Source of the DNA: Saccharothrix espanaensis DSM 44229
GTDB lineage: Bacteria; Actinomycetota; Actinomycetes; Mycobacteriales; Pseudonocardiaceae
Assembly: GCF_000328705.1 (NCBI RefSeq)
Contig: NC_019673.1
Span: 3,534,001 to 3,598,000 of the forward strand
Direction of reading: 5' to 3'
Length of the DNA: 64,000 bases
The notes under the pieces were generated by a model. That model made no database searches. It saw only the letters and a list, made by a program, of their open reading frames with translations, and had not been told where the DNA came from. Shown here piece after piece: positions 42,733-54,000 of the stretch. Made by a program: the position numbers and the translations under genes. How positions within the stretch are numbered: the stretch's first letter is position 1; each line of letters begins with the position of its first letter.

Positions 42733-44499
42733 GGAGCCGTAAATCAACTACTGCCTGCTTTGATCATGTTTTCGTGGTGTTCGATCGCGGCTTTGAGGGC
42801 TTCGAGCGTGCGGGGTGGGTGGGTTCGGCGAGGCAGGCCGAGGACCGCGGCGGTGTTGGGTCCGGCGAAGGCCAGCAGCGGCCTGGTCCGGTGTGCGTGG
42901 TAGCTCAGGGTGTAGCGGTCCCGTTGGAGTAATCGGGCCGCCAGGGTCAGGGTGATTGTGTTGCGGCGACTCAGGATTGCCGCCAGTACGCGGTGACGTG
43001 GTCGAGGAACCCGAATCCGGGGTTGTATCCGCGACGGTCGATGCCCTGCCTCTTCTGACGCTCTGCTTCGGCCAGAAGCTTGCGGCAGGGTTCGAGTTCG
43101 TCCACGAGCCGGTCGAAGCGTTCGCGGGTCATGCCGGTCAGGGCGGGATGGGTGAGCAGGAAGGTGGCTTCGGCCGGGATCGCGGGCAGTCGACGTGTCG
43201 GCTCGGTCGGTGCTTCCGCATCGGGATCGCGCGGAGCGATGGCATAGTTCCATTCACCGTGGAACTCCTCGCGTTCGACGCGGTGCGCGACGGCCTGGCG
43301 TTCGGCCTTGGTCAGCGTGCGGCCGGTGGGGTAGTCGTTGTGGTCCAGCGTGGCCTTGACGGTCAGCCCGGTGCGGGTGGTCGAGATGCTTCGAAGCAGC
43401 ACCTCGTAGCTGGTCGAGGGTTGCCCGCGCAGGCTGTGGGTGATGCGGGAGAACAGTCGGTGCTCGACTTTGTTCCACTTCGAGGTTCCCGGCGGGAAGT
43501 GCTTGACGGTGATGGTGAGCCCCGACTCGTCGCAGAACGTGGCGATGTCCGTCTTGAACAGGGTGGAATCGGCGGAGTTCGCCCCGTCGGCGTCGGCGGT
43601 GACCAGCAACCCGGTGGCGGCGGGGTAGTCGAGGCGGCCCTGGTCGTTCCACCAACGGCGCAGGGACTCCACCGCGAACGCGGCGGTGTTGCGGTCGGTG
43701 CCGACGTTCACCCAGCCGCTGTCGCGCCCGATGTCGTAGACGCCGTAGGGAATGGCGATCGGGGTGTCGGAGTAGGTGAAGTCGTGGTCCGGGGCGGTGA
43801 TCGGTCGTCCGTGGGGGCGCCAGGTGCGGCCGGCGCGGGCGAAGTCGCCGATCGGCTCCTTCTTCTTGGCATCCACGCTCACCACCGGCAAACCGGCCGC
43901 GAGGAAGGACTCGACGGCCGCGTCGATGTGCCGGAACTGGGCGTCGCGGTCCGGCACCTGGCTGCCGGCGCGGATCTTGGCCATGCCCTGCAGGCTGAAC
44001 CCCATCCTGTGCAACAGCCTGCCGGCCACCGGGGCGCTGACCGGGTGCCCGGCGGCGGTCAACTCCCGGGCCAGGTCGCGCAGCGAGGCGGTGGTCCAGC
44101 GCAACGGGGACACCGGGTCGCCGAGCTCCCGCGGCTCGATCAACGCCTCCAGCGCCGGCACCAGACCGGGATCGTTCTCGGCAGCGGACTTGCGCCCACC
44201 ACCGGGCCTGCGCACCCGCCTCAGCGGTCCGGCACCGCCGGCGAGTTCGGCACGGCCACGCGTGATGGTCGACTGCGACACCTCCGCCAGCCTGGCCACC
44301 ACGCCGACCCCGCCGTGTCCCAACGCCTCTGCCTCGGTCGCCAGATACAAACGCCGCCGCCGCTCGTCCAGATGCGGCAACAACGCCACGAACTTCACCC
44401 CCAGCACCGCCAGGACCCGGCCCGATATCCCCACGACAGCCATGTACCACAGAGATGATCATGATGAAGTCGAACTATCAGTAATTTCGTTACGGCTCC
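42733..44499 (-). mobile_element. ISAzo13-family insertion sequence
   Basis: A 1767-bp element with ends ggagccgtaa and ttacggctcc (inverted), flanked by the direct repeat TGA (42730-42732 and 44500-44502). Removing it and one TGA restores the IS3 orfB frame exactly. It encodes one transposase on the minus strand. Confidence 0.88.
42971..44443 (-). CDS. ISAzo13-family transposase
   Basis: A 490-residue transposase, full length for the family. RRRLYLATEAEALGHGGVGV and RLAEVSQSTITRGRAELAG form the DNA-binding part. The catalytic core includes VVSVDAKKKEPIGDFAR, GLLVTADADGANSADSTLFK and VKHFPPGTSKWNKVEHRLFS, giving the D-D-E set. No frameshift or stop is visible, so the element may be active. 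ATG 44443 is the start. Between its stop and the element end (42733-42970) a minus frame ending HHENMIKAGSS is open, but I regard it as non-coding. Confidence 0.9.
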   Translation of the reverse strand: MAVVGISGRVLAVLGVKFVALLPHLDERRRRLYLATEAEALGHGGVGVVARLAEVSQSTITRGRAELAGGAGPLRRVRRPGGGRKSAAENDPGLVPALEALIEPRELGDPVSPLRWTTASLRDLARELTAAGHPVSAPVAGRLLHRMGFSLQGMAKIRAGSQVPDRDAQFRHIDAAVESFLAAGLPVVSVDAKKKEPIGDFARAGRTWRPHGRPITAPDHDFTYSDTPIAIPYGVYDIGRDSGWVNVGTDRNTAAFAVESLRRWWNDQGRLDYPAATGLLVTADADGANSADSTLFKTDIATFCDESGLTITVKHFPPGTSKWNKVEHRLFSRITHSLRGQPSTSYEVLLRSISTTRTGLTVKATLDHNDYPTGRTLTKAERQAVAHRVEREEFHGEWNYAIAPRDPDAEAPTEPTRRLPAIPAEATFLLTHPALTGMTRERFDRLVDELEPCRKLLAEAERQKRQGIDRRGYNPGFGFLDHVTAYWRQS

Positions 44500-44501
44500 T
44501 G

Positions 44502-45398
44502 AACCGCTTCCAGTTCGTCGACGATCACCGGCGCCGTCACGGCGTGAAGCGGTTGTGCCAGGTCATCAGCCTCGCCCGGTCCAGCTACCACCACTGGAAG
44601 GCCACCGCACCCGACCGGACCGCCCGCGCTGCCGACGACGCCCGCCTGGCCGCCCGCATCCGGGTAATCCACCGCGAGTCGGCCGGCACCTACGGCGTCC
44701 CCCGGATCACCGCCGAACTGCACGACATTGGACAGGTGGTCAACCACAAGCGCGTCGCCCGGGTGATGCGCGGCATCGGCTTGGCCGGGCTGCGGCTGCG
44801 CCGCCGGCACCGCACCACCCTCGCCGACCCGACGGCGGTGAAGGTCCCCGACCTGCTCGAACGCGACTTCACCGCCCAGACACCGAACACCCGCTACGTC
44901 GGAGACATCACCTATCTGCCGATCGCCGACGGCAGGTTTCTCTACCTGGCCACCGTGATGGACCTGTGCTCGCGCCGCCTGATCGGCTGGGCGGTGGCCG
45001 ACCACATGCGCGTCGACCTGGTCCTCGACGCCCTGCACGCGGCGGAGCGGACACGGGGCAGCCTGGCCGGGGCGATCTTCCACAGCGACCACGGAGCCCA
45101 ATACGGTGCCGAATCCTTCGCCGACGCCTGTCGCACCGCCGGGGTCACCAGGTCCATGGGCGCGGTCGGCAGCTCCGCCGACAACGCCGCCGCCGAAAGC
45201 CTCAACGCCTCCTTCACACGCGAAACACTGCAAGGCGCCCGGAGTTGGGGCAGCGCAAGGGAAACACGCCTGGCGGTGTTCGGCTCGGCACACCGCTACA
45301 ACACCCGACGCCGCCACTCCCACCTCGGCCAGACCTCCCCGATCGACTACGAGAACAGCCTGCTACCAACACCGGCTACGCTGACCCACGCCGCATAA
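44502..45398 (+). pseudogene. IS3-family transposase OrfB, separated from its start codon
   Basis: The frame resumes at the right target duplication with NRFQFVDDHRRRHGVKRLCQ and continues through the rve domain: YVGDITYLP (D), HSDHGAQYG (D) and NAAAESLNASF (E), to ATLTHAA at 45398. The original start, GTG at 42729, is 1.77 kb away across the ISAzo13 element. The catalytic triad is intact, so excision would restore the gene. Confidence 0.88.
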
Positions 45399-45429
45399 CC
45401 CCGTGTCCAACATCCGGGGTCAGGGCCCA

Positions 45430-45587
45430 TGCTGGTTGTACGCGGACGGTGTGACCGCGTCGTTCACCATGGCCGCGTTCACCGCCCGCAACGCGGTGAC
45501 GACCGCCTGCCAGGTATCGGCTTTCTCTGCCCGCAGATCGACGTGTAGGCGCAAACCCAGCAGTGCCAACGAGTTCTGTAGATCCAT
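45430..45587 (-). pseudogene. N-terminal fragment of a gene cut by the IS3 element
   Basis: Starting at ATG 45587 the minus strand reads MDLQNSLALLGLRLHVDLRA, EKADTWQAVVTALRAVNAAM and VNDAVTPSAYNQ, then enters the right end of the IS3 element. About 52 residues survive. The rest of the gene is not on the other side of the element. Divergent from the regulator remnant at 45693. Family not recognised. Confidence 0.6.
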
Positions 45588-45692
45588 GTATCCCCAGGAG
45601 TGTCAGCGGCAGAGCCTATCGCGGATGTAGAGACGTTGTAGGCGCCATGTAGAGCCCCCTCGACAAACTCACCTGATGCAGGGGGAGGCGGC

Positions 45693-46067
45693 ATGGCAGA
45701 GATGACCAGCGTGGTCGTCGACGACCACCCCGCGATCGTGGCGGGCGTCGAGATGTGGTGTGCGGCAGCGAATCCACCGGTGCGCGTGCTCGACGCGGGC
45801 GCCAGGGCGGCGGTCGCGTGGACGGCTCCCGGCAGCGACGCCGACGTCGTCGTCTTCGACCTCCAGCAGAGCGGGCAGGTTTCGATGTACCGCGACCTGC
45901 GGCAGCTGGTTGAGGTCGGCAGGCTCGAAATCACCGTGCGGACGGTGAACAGCTACATCGACCGCGCCAGGATCAAGTACGCGGACGCAGGCCGCTCGGC
46001 ACCGACGAAGGCCGCCTTGGTCGCCAGGGCGATCCAGGACGGCTTCGTGCGGCTCGAAGACCTGTGA
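45693..46067 (+). pseudogene. Response regulator with internal deletion
   Basis: Residues 1-75 resemble a receiver domain (VVVDDHPAIVAGVEMWCAAA, VVVFDLQQSG, YRDLRQLVEVGR). The sequence then jumps directly to the recognition helix and C-terminus of a LuxR/NarL output domain (ITVRTVNSYIDRARIKYADA, PTKAALVARAIQDGF). The end of the receiver, the linker and the first HTH helices (about 90 residues) are missing in frame, leaving 124 residues. It cannot fold as a normal regulator. Confidence 0.7.
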
Positions 46068-46072
46068 ACGGC

Positions 46073-47794
46073 TCAGCCCGTCATGTGCGCGAGGTAGACC
46101 CTGGTGCTGGGACTTCCCGCCAGAACCTTCTGAAGGTGCCGGTACTTCAGCTTGGGCTGGTGCTGTGCGTACCAGACGTGGTAGCCCTGCACGTTGGTAA
46201 CCACGGCAGCGTGGTCGATCTTCCCGTCGTTCTGGAAGTCGAAGTAGAGGATGTCTCCGGGCACGGCCTGGTTGGTGTGGCTGCGGAAGACCGCGCGGTT
46301 CTTCTTCCACATGTGGTTGAAGCTGTTGTGGGCCGCGTACCACGTCCATGACCCGTAGATCGGCCAGGCGCCGTTGTACCACCAGACGCTCTCGGACCGG
46401 TACGGCCCGAGCCTCCTCGGGAAGTAGCCGTGACGCAGCGCCTGGGAGATGAAGTTCGTGCAGTCGTTGCCCTTGATCTTGTAGTGCGGGTTGTCCTTCA
46501 GAGCCCACACCCGTGCGTAGGAGGAGATCCTGGCGTGGTTGACCGCAGCGGCGGCCGACACGATCTCCGGGCCTTCGGTGAAGCCGTTCTCGTCCATCTC
46601 GACCGGCTTGACCGTCGGGGTCTCCACCACGGCGTCGGGCTGCCCTTCACCCTCCTTCGGCGTGGTCACGGACGTCAGCTTCGACGCACCGCTCTTGACG
46701 ACGAACGTGAAGGTGAAGCGGCGCAGGCGCTCCTCCGGCAACTTGACCTTCTCGGTGGAGCTGACCACGGCCTCCTGGTCGAGCTTCTCGAAGACGTTTG
46801 CGTGCACGGTGACGGTCTCGCCCTGGCCGGGGACGACCGCGACGTCCGACACCTCCGCGGCGTGCGAGGTGACGAGCACGTTCTCCTTCACCAAGTGCTC
46901 GCGCTCTTTCACGTCGGCGGGACCGTCGGCCAGCACCGCCTCGCGGATGACGTCGGCGTGCGGACTCTCGTCAACCGCCCGCGAAGGGCTGTTCGTGGCA
47001 CCGCTGGACAGCTTGCCGCGCGCCGTGATGTAACTGGTCGCCATCGCCGTGAACGTCGCGGCCGGCAAGGGCGCCGCGGCCGGACGCAGTGCACCGGATC
47101 CCGCACCAGGACCGGAGTTCCACTCGTTGTGCGCAGTGACCCCGAACCTGTACTCGAACTGGTCAAAGAGCCCGCTCACCACAGCGTGGTCCTCGGTCGC
47201 CGCCACGACCACCTCGGCCGCCGGTGACCCGCCGCCGTCAGCACGCCACGCCTGCACCACGTAGTGCGTCACGATCGCTCCAGGACCACCGTCAGCGCCC
47301 TGCCAGGTCAGGTATGCACCGCCAGCGGCAGGCGTCACCACGAGCCCGTCGACCGCACCAGGGCTCGGAGGGCTCGAAGGCAGGGCCACTCCGTCCACCG
47401 AGTCCGTCACAATGGGATGGAGCTCGGACCAGTTGCCCACCTGGCCACCGCCGACAGCCCTGCTGCGCCACGCGTACTCGACCGCGTCGGCGAGCACCCC
47501 GCTCGGCACCGTCCAGCTCGCCCTGCCGTCAGGACCGACTGTGCCGGGCCCGTCCGCGAGCCGCGTCGTCTGCTCGGCGTTGTAGAGCTCGAACTCGACC
47601 GACCCGAGCTGGCCCGGGTACACCGACACGGTGGGCGTCAGCGACCTGCTCGCCGTGTCGTCGACCGGGTACGGACTGGTGGTGTTCAACTGCAGCGGCG
47701 TCTGCGCCATGGCAGGTGCCACGACCAACGGAAGGGCCAGCGCGAAAGCGACCGCGCTGACCACGGATCTGCTCAATAATCGTTGTATGGACAC
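46073..47794 (-). CDS. Secreted protein with fibronectin III and amidase (Amidase_6-like) domains
   Basis: A 573-residue protein starting at GTG 47794 with a signal peptide cleaved near AMA-QT (residue 30). Residues 30-150 look like a beta-sandwich (SVEFELYNAEQTTRLADGPG). A fibronectin III-like domain follows (DGLVVTPAAGGAYLTWQGAD), then a mixed region. The last 150 residues form an Amidase_6-like domain: NHARISSYARVWALKDNPHY, GNDCTNFISQALRHGYFP (Cys about 443) and GDILYFDFQNDGKIDHAAVV (His about 528), a Cys-His pair. Possibly a peptidoglycan or peptide amidase outside the cell. It is divergent from the RHS gene, and the two may share a promoter region of about 210 bp. Confidence 0.82.
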   Translation of the reverse strand: MSIQRLLSRSVVSAVAFALALPLVVAPAMAQTPLQLNTTSPYPVDDTASRSLTPTVSVYPGQLGSVEFELYNAEQTTRLADGPGTVGPDGRASWTVPSGVLADAVEYAWRSRAVGGGQVGNWSELHPIVTDSVDGVALPSSPPSPGAVDGLVVTPAAGGAYLTWQGADGGPGAIVTHYVVQAWRADGGGSPAAEVVVAATEDHAVVSGLFDQFEYRFGVTAHNEWNSGPGAGSGALRPAAAPLPAATFTAMATSYITARGKLSSGATNSPSRAVDESPHADVIREAVLADGPADVKEREHLVKENVLVTSHAAEVSDVAVVPGQGETVTVHANVFEKLDQEAVVSSTEKVKLPEERLRRFTFTFVVKSGASKLTSVTTPKEGEGQPDAVVETPTVKPVEMDENGFTEGPEIVSAAAAVNHARISSYARVWALKDNPHYKIKGNDCTNFISQALRHGYFPRRLGPYRSESVWWYNGAWPIYGSWTWYAAHNSFNHMWKKNRAVFRSHTNQAVPGDILYFDFQNDGKIDHAAVVTNVQGYHVWYAQHQPKLKYRHLQKVLAGSPSTRVYLAHMTG

Positions 47795-48003
47795 GCTTCG
47801 ACGCTAGGAGCGGCGCCGGAAACTGCTGCCGGTCGTTCGACCCACAAATGTGCTACATCCGGCCGCACCGGTCTCCTTCCCGTCCCCGCGTGACCAGCGG
47901 CGTCCGCCCCCGCAGACCTTTTGGCGGATTGCCTCGGGGTGGTGCGGCGATGATGCTTGTCTGGCTGAGCCGATCTGATCGGCCTGACCTGGGGGGTCTC
48001 TGC

Positions 48004-51000
48004 ATGTCACCACCTCGCGGTGGCGCGCGCCCGCGCGCCCTCATTATCCTTTCGCTGTTGCTGATCGCGCCGCTGCTGCCGGTCATCACCGCCGCACCAG
48101 CCGCGGCCACACCAGCCGCGGCACCGGTTGCACAGCCCAAGCGCGTCACCGAGGCTCCGGACATCCCGTCAGCCCGGCTCGCCGCCCGCCTGTCCGGCCG
48201 TCGGGTCGAGGCGTTGTCCGAGCGGTCCGAGTCGACGACCACGTGGGCCAACCCGTCGGGCACGTTGACCTCGGAGCTGTCGTCGGGACCCCAGCGTTTC
48301 CAGCGCGACGGGAAGTGGGTCGACGTCGACCTCACCCTGCGCGCGCAGACTGACGGTTCTGTGGCCGCGCCGGCGCACCCGCGCGGTGCTCGGCTGGCGG
48401 GTGCCGGTGGCACCCGCGCCAAGGCGCTCGGCGCCGCGGAACCCGCCAGGGATCTGGTCACCCTCGGGTCCGGAACCGAAGCGATCACCCTGCAATGGCC
48501 TGGTGGGCTGCCCGCGCCGCGACTGGACGGGCCGACCGCCACCTACCCCGACGCCGTGCCGGGCGCCGACGTCGTGGTCTCGATGACCAGGGACGGGTTC
48601 GAGCAGTTCGTCGACATCAAGCAGCGGCCTGCTGGGCCGGTGAGCTACACGTTGCCGCTCAAGGCCGAGGGGCTGGTCGCGACCGCCCAGGCCGAAGGCG
48701 GCGTCGCGTTCACCGACCGCAAGTCCGGCAGGCAGGTCGCGACCATGCCCGCGCCGGTCATGTGGGACTCCACTGTGGACGAGCGCTCCGGCGAGCACAC
48801 TCGCCGCGCGCCGGTGCGGATGACTGTCGAGCAGCGCGGCGGGACCATCGAGCTGGGGTTGAGCCCGGACCCGGCGTTCCTGGCCGACCCGGCGACCACC
48901 TTCCCCGTGCGCGTCGACCCGTCCATGACCCGACTGGGCAACGTCTTCGACACCTTCGTCGAGTCCGACGTCACCACAGACGAGTCCGGCTCGGTCGACC
49001 TGAAGATCGGCTGGCCGGGCACCTACGACGACGCGGCGCACACGAAGAAGACAGTGGCCCGCTCGTTCGTCACCTGGAACACCGCGCCGATCTCCCGCGC
49101 GCTGGTGACCGACGCCAAGCTGCGGCTGTTCAACTACCACTCCTGGTCGTGCGACCAGAGGGAGTGGCAGGTTTGGGCGGCTGACGAGGCGACCAGCACC
49201 ACCCGGTGGACCAACCAGCCCGCGATGCTGACCAAACACGCGAGCCCCACCGAGACCCGCCGCTCGGGCGGGACCTGCAACAACCCCGGCTACTCGACCG
49301 TGGACGTGACCAGCCTGGTCGCGTACTGGGCGGGCACCCAACGACCGCAGTCGAGCATGGGCCTGCGCGCGGGCAACGAGGCCGACACCTCCGGCTGGAA
49401 GCGCTTCTACTCCGGCAACGCGGCGGCCAACCAGATCCCGACGCTGGAGGTGACCTACAACTACAGGCCCAAGGACGGCACCGACGCCCAGGCGGGTCCG
49501 CCGTTCTTCTCATACGGTGGCGAGTTCCGCGTCAACACCACCACTCCGACCCTGCGCGTCCGCACCGGTGACGCCGACAACGACAAGCTTCGCGCAACGT
49601 TCGAGGTGCAGAACAGCGCGGGCACGGTTGTCGACACGCAGGTCGTGAACGACGTGCCCGCCGGTCAGGTCGCCACCGCGACCGTCGCCACGGGCAAGCT
49701 CACCAACGGACAGACCTACAAGTTCCGCACGACCGCCTTCGACGGCACCCACTGGAGCACCACGTGGTCGCCGTTCACCTCGTTCGTCGTCGACACGACC
49801 AATCCGTCCGCGCCCACCGGCCTGAACTCCACCGACTACCCGTCGACCCAGTGGGTCAAGGGCGGCGGGCAGCCCGGCACGTTCACCGCCACTCCACCCG
49901 CGGCCGACCACCACTGGCTGGAGTGGAGCTTCGACGGCGACACCTGGACCAAGGTGCCCACCGGCGGCGCCGTCGGCACGGTGTCCTTCACCGCTACCCC
50001 GCCCAAGGACGGCACCCACACGCTCAAAGTCCGGTCCGTCGACCGCGCGGACAACAGGTCCGAGGCAGTCAACTACACCTTCCACGCGGGACCCGGCGGC
50101 TTCGACACCCCGTCGGACGGCACCCACACCGCCCGACGTGTCGCGGTCGCCGTGGAGGCGGACAGCAAGTACGACCAGGCGACCCTGCTCTGGCGGCGCT
50201 CCGACGCCGACCCGTGGACGACCGTCACGCCCGGCCACGTCACCAAGGACGGCCAAGCGCTCACGTCGTGGCCGGTCGCGATGACCGCGGGCCGGACACC
50301 GACGCTGGTGTGGACCGCCACCGACACGGTCACCCCGGACGGCGCGATCCAGGTCAAGGCGGACTTCACCGGCCCCAACAGCGCCCAAGGCGCCACCGAA
50401 CCGCTCAAGCTCGTGGTCGACCGCGACGCCGACGGCGCCACCAGCGAGGAGATCGGACCAGGGGCGGTCAACCTGCTGACCGGCAACCACTCCCTCGAAA
50501 GCAACGACGCCTCCTTCTTCGGCCTCTCCTTCACCCGGTCCGCCGACTCCCGGGCACCGCACGCGGGGTCCGCGCAGGAGGGGCAGGCGGCCATCCTCGG
50601 TGATGAGTGGATGTCCGGGATCAGTGCGGAGTCGGGCAAGTCGCAGTACACCCACATCCGCCGCACCACCGACACCGCGCTCGACGTCGTCCTGGAGGAC
50701 GGCTCGGCGGTGTCGTTCACCGCGAACGCGACCAGCACCGGCTGGGTGCCGCAGATCGGTGAGGAGTCGTTGACGCTCACCGGCGGCTTCGGTGCCGGGT
50801 TCACCCTGACCGACACCATCGGCACGGTCACCACGTTCGGCAAGGTGGACGCGGCGGCCGTGACCTGGCAGGTGACCAGTTCGCTGGTCAACGGGCTCAC
50901 CGACAGCACCACCGTGGTCGTGTCGGAGAAGGTCGTGGTGAACGGGACCACGCTCGCCAGGCCCAAGCGGCTCATCGCACCGGGTGCGGCGACCGCAGCG

Positions 51001-54000
51001 TCCTGCCAGACCACCCCGGCCGCCCAGGGCTGTCGGGTCCTGGAGTTCGGCTACGCAACCGCGACGACCGCCACCGGCTCTGCGTTGGGCGACTACGCGG
51101 GGCAACTGCGCGAGTTGACGCTGTGGGCCACCCCACCCGGCGGGACCGCTTCGACCGCCACGGTCGTCTCCGCGTACGCCTACGACGACCAAGGACGGCT
51201 GCGGGAGGTGTGGGACCCGCGGATCTCCCCCGCGCTCAAGACCGGTTACGACTACGACGCCGCCGGTCGGGTCACCACGCTGACCCCGCCAGGGCTGCTG
51301 CCGTGGACCTTCGTCTACGGCTCGGCGGGCGGCTCGGCGACCTCGGGCGACGGCATGTTGCTCAAGGTGACACGCCCCGCGCTCCAGCAGGGCAGCCGGG
51401 ACGTCGTCTCGGGCACCTCGGTCACCACCCTCGTCTACGGCGTGCCGACCACCGGCTCGGCGGCGCCGCGCCAACTGGGCACGACCGAGGTACGGACGTG
51501 GGGCCAGCACCAGGCACCAACCGACGCGACCGCGATCTTCCCCGCCGACTCGGTCCCCACCTCCTCCACCGGGTCGGACCTGCCCGCGAACGGCTACGGC
51601 CGGGCGACGGTGTACTACCTCGACCCGTCGGGTGAGCGCGTCAACACTGCCGACCCCGCGGGCAACATCACGACCAGCGAGTACGACAAGTTCGGCAACC
51701 TGGTGCGCGACCTGACCGCTGCGAACCGAGCGCTGGCGACGTCCACCGACGCACGGCTCACCGCGCTCGGCATCGCGGGCCTGTCGAGCGCGGAGCGGGC
51801 GGAACTGCTGTCCTCCCGCTTCACCTATTCCCCCGACGGGACCCGCAAGGTCGAGGAACTCGGGCCCCTGCACCACATCGGGCTGGTGAACGCGCTCGTC
51901 GACGGCACGACCACGGTGGCCGCGGCAGGCAGCCGCGTCGCCGCGCGGACCAGGACCGTCACCGAGTACGACACAGGCAGACCGACCGACGGCTCGGCCA
52001 CCGTCCGCGACCAGGTGACCGCGGTGACCGTCGGCGCCCAGCTGCGGGAACAGCCCGTGCTGCACGCCGACACACGGGTCACCGCGACCGGGTTCGACTG
52101 GACGAAGGGGGTGGCCACCTCCACCACCCAGGACCCCGGCGGTCTGGCGATCACCACGTCCACGCAGTACGACGCGCAGGGCAGGGTGGTCAAGACCCTG
52201 GCACCCGACTCGACCGGCACCGACGCGGGCACGACGGTGACCTCCTACTACACCGGCACCGGCACCGGCCCGTGCGCCGGACGCCCGGAGTGGTCGGGGC
52301 TGACGTGCTCCACCGGACCGGGCGGAGCCATCACCGGCGGCGGCACCAACCCGTCGGCACTGCCGGAGAAGACCACCGAGTACGGGCTCTTCGGTCAGGT
52401 GACCAAGCTCGTCGAGACCGCGAACGGCAGCACCCGCACGGCGACCACGACCCACGACCCGGCGGGCCGGGTCACCCTGGTGTCGATCACCGGGTCGGCG
52501 GGTACGGCAATCCCGGACGTGGCCACCGGATACGACCCTGCGACGGGGGCGGTCACCAGCACGACGTCGACAACCGGCGGGACCATCACACGGGTCAAGG
52601 ACAAACTGGGCCGCCAGGTGTCCTACACCGATGCCGACAACGGGGTGTCCACCGCCGAGTACGACCTGCTCAACCGCCCGGTTCGGGAGACCGAGTCCAC
52701 GCCGGCGAACGCGCTGTCCAGCTACGACACATCCATCGACCCCCGCGGGGTCGTCACGGGGCGGACGGACTCGGTCGCGGGCCAGTTCGGCACCCGGTAC
52801 GACGCCAACGGATCCGTCTCCGAGCAGCGGCTGCCTGGTGGTCACACCATGCGGCAGTCGGCCGACCCCACCGGGCAGGCGGTATCGCGGGTCTACACCC
52901 GCGACTCCGACGGGGCGGTGCTGCTGAGCGACTCGGTAACCCTGTCCGTGCACGGCGAACGGCTCAGTCATGTCGGTTCGCCGGGCCGCGTGTCGTCGCA
53001 GACCTACCAGTACGACGCCGTCGGCAGACTCGCCGGTGTCGACGACACCACTGACGCGGTGTGCACGCGGCGTACCTACACCTTCGACAAGCACTCGAAC
53101 CGCAAGTCGTTGACCACGGCGGCGGCGGTGCCGGACGCACCTTGCCCCACCTCGGGCGGCACGCAGAAGACGCACACCCACGACTCGGCCGACCGCCTGG
53201 TCGACACAGGGGTCGTCTACGACGCGTTCGGTCGCACCACCGCACTCCCCGGTGGCTCCACGTTCGCCTACTACGCCAACGACCTCGCGCAGCGGGCGAC
53301 GGCGGGCGACCGCAGGCAGACCTGGACGCTGGACACCGGGTCGCGGGTGCGGACCTCGGCGACCGAGTCGAACGTGGGCGGCACGTGGCAGCCGACCGGC
53401 ACCAAGGTCAACCACTACGACGGCGACAGCGACAGCCCCCGGTGGATCGTGGAGAACTCCAACGGCGACATCACGCGCAACGTGCTGGCGCCGTCTGAGG
53501 GTCTCGCCGCGACCACGGGCACTGCGGGCACCGTGCTGCAGTTGACCAACCTGCACGACGACGTCGTGGTGGCCCTCCCGCTGACCGCGGGGCAAGCACC
53601 GACGGTGCAGAACTCCGATGAGTTCGGCAACCAGAACTCCGGCGCTCGGTACGGCTATCTCGGCACGCACCTGCGCTCGGCCGAGGCCCTCGGCGGCGTG
53701 GTACTCATGGGGGTTCGGCTGTACTCGCCGTCGCTGGGCCGGTTCTTGCAGACCGATCCGGTGGCGGGCGGATCCGCCAACGCCTACGACTACGCCAACC
53801 AGGATCCGGTCAACAACCAGGACCTCGACGGCAGGTTGTGGTCACGGCAGTTCAGCAGGTGCAACGCGACGGCGTGCGCGGGTATGCAGCGGGTGTGTGA
53901 CGGGAATCGGTGCTCGATGCAGTGGTGGTTCCGGTTCCGGGGCATGTGGGCGTGGGCATACATCCGCGCCGGGTTCGGGTACTCCTTCACCGCGAACGGG

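Larger units (their letters stand above)
42351..45429 (+). mobile_element. IS3-family element interrupted by an ISAzo13-family element
   Basis: Terminal inverted repeats of about 30 bp match at both ends (left tgggccctgaccccggacgt from 42351; right end is its complement, ending 45429, with two mismatches over 28). Without the inserted element it would be about 1.3 kb, normal for IS3. OrfA lies at 42427-42732; orfB is split after its start codon. No clear target duplication was found. Confidence 0.88.

Noticed and set aside
42744-42990. Extra small gene downstream of the ISAzo13 transposase
   Set aside because: No start with ribosome-binding site and it lies in the element's end region; probably non-coding.
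49510-53670. Minus-strand open frame of 1386 codons opposite the RHS gene
   Set aside because: Arg/Gly/His-rich shadow frame caused by high GC; the plus strand has clear RHS repeats and signal peptide.
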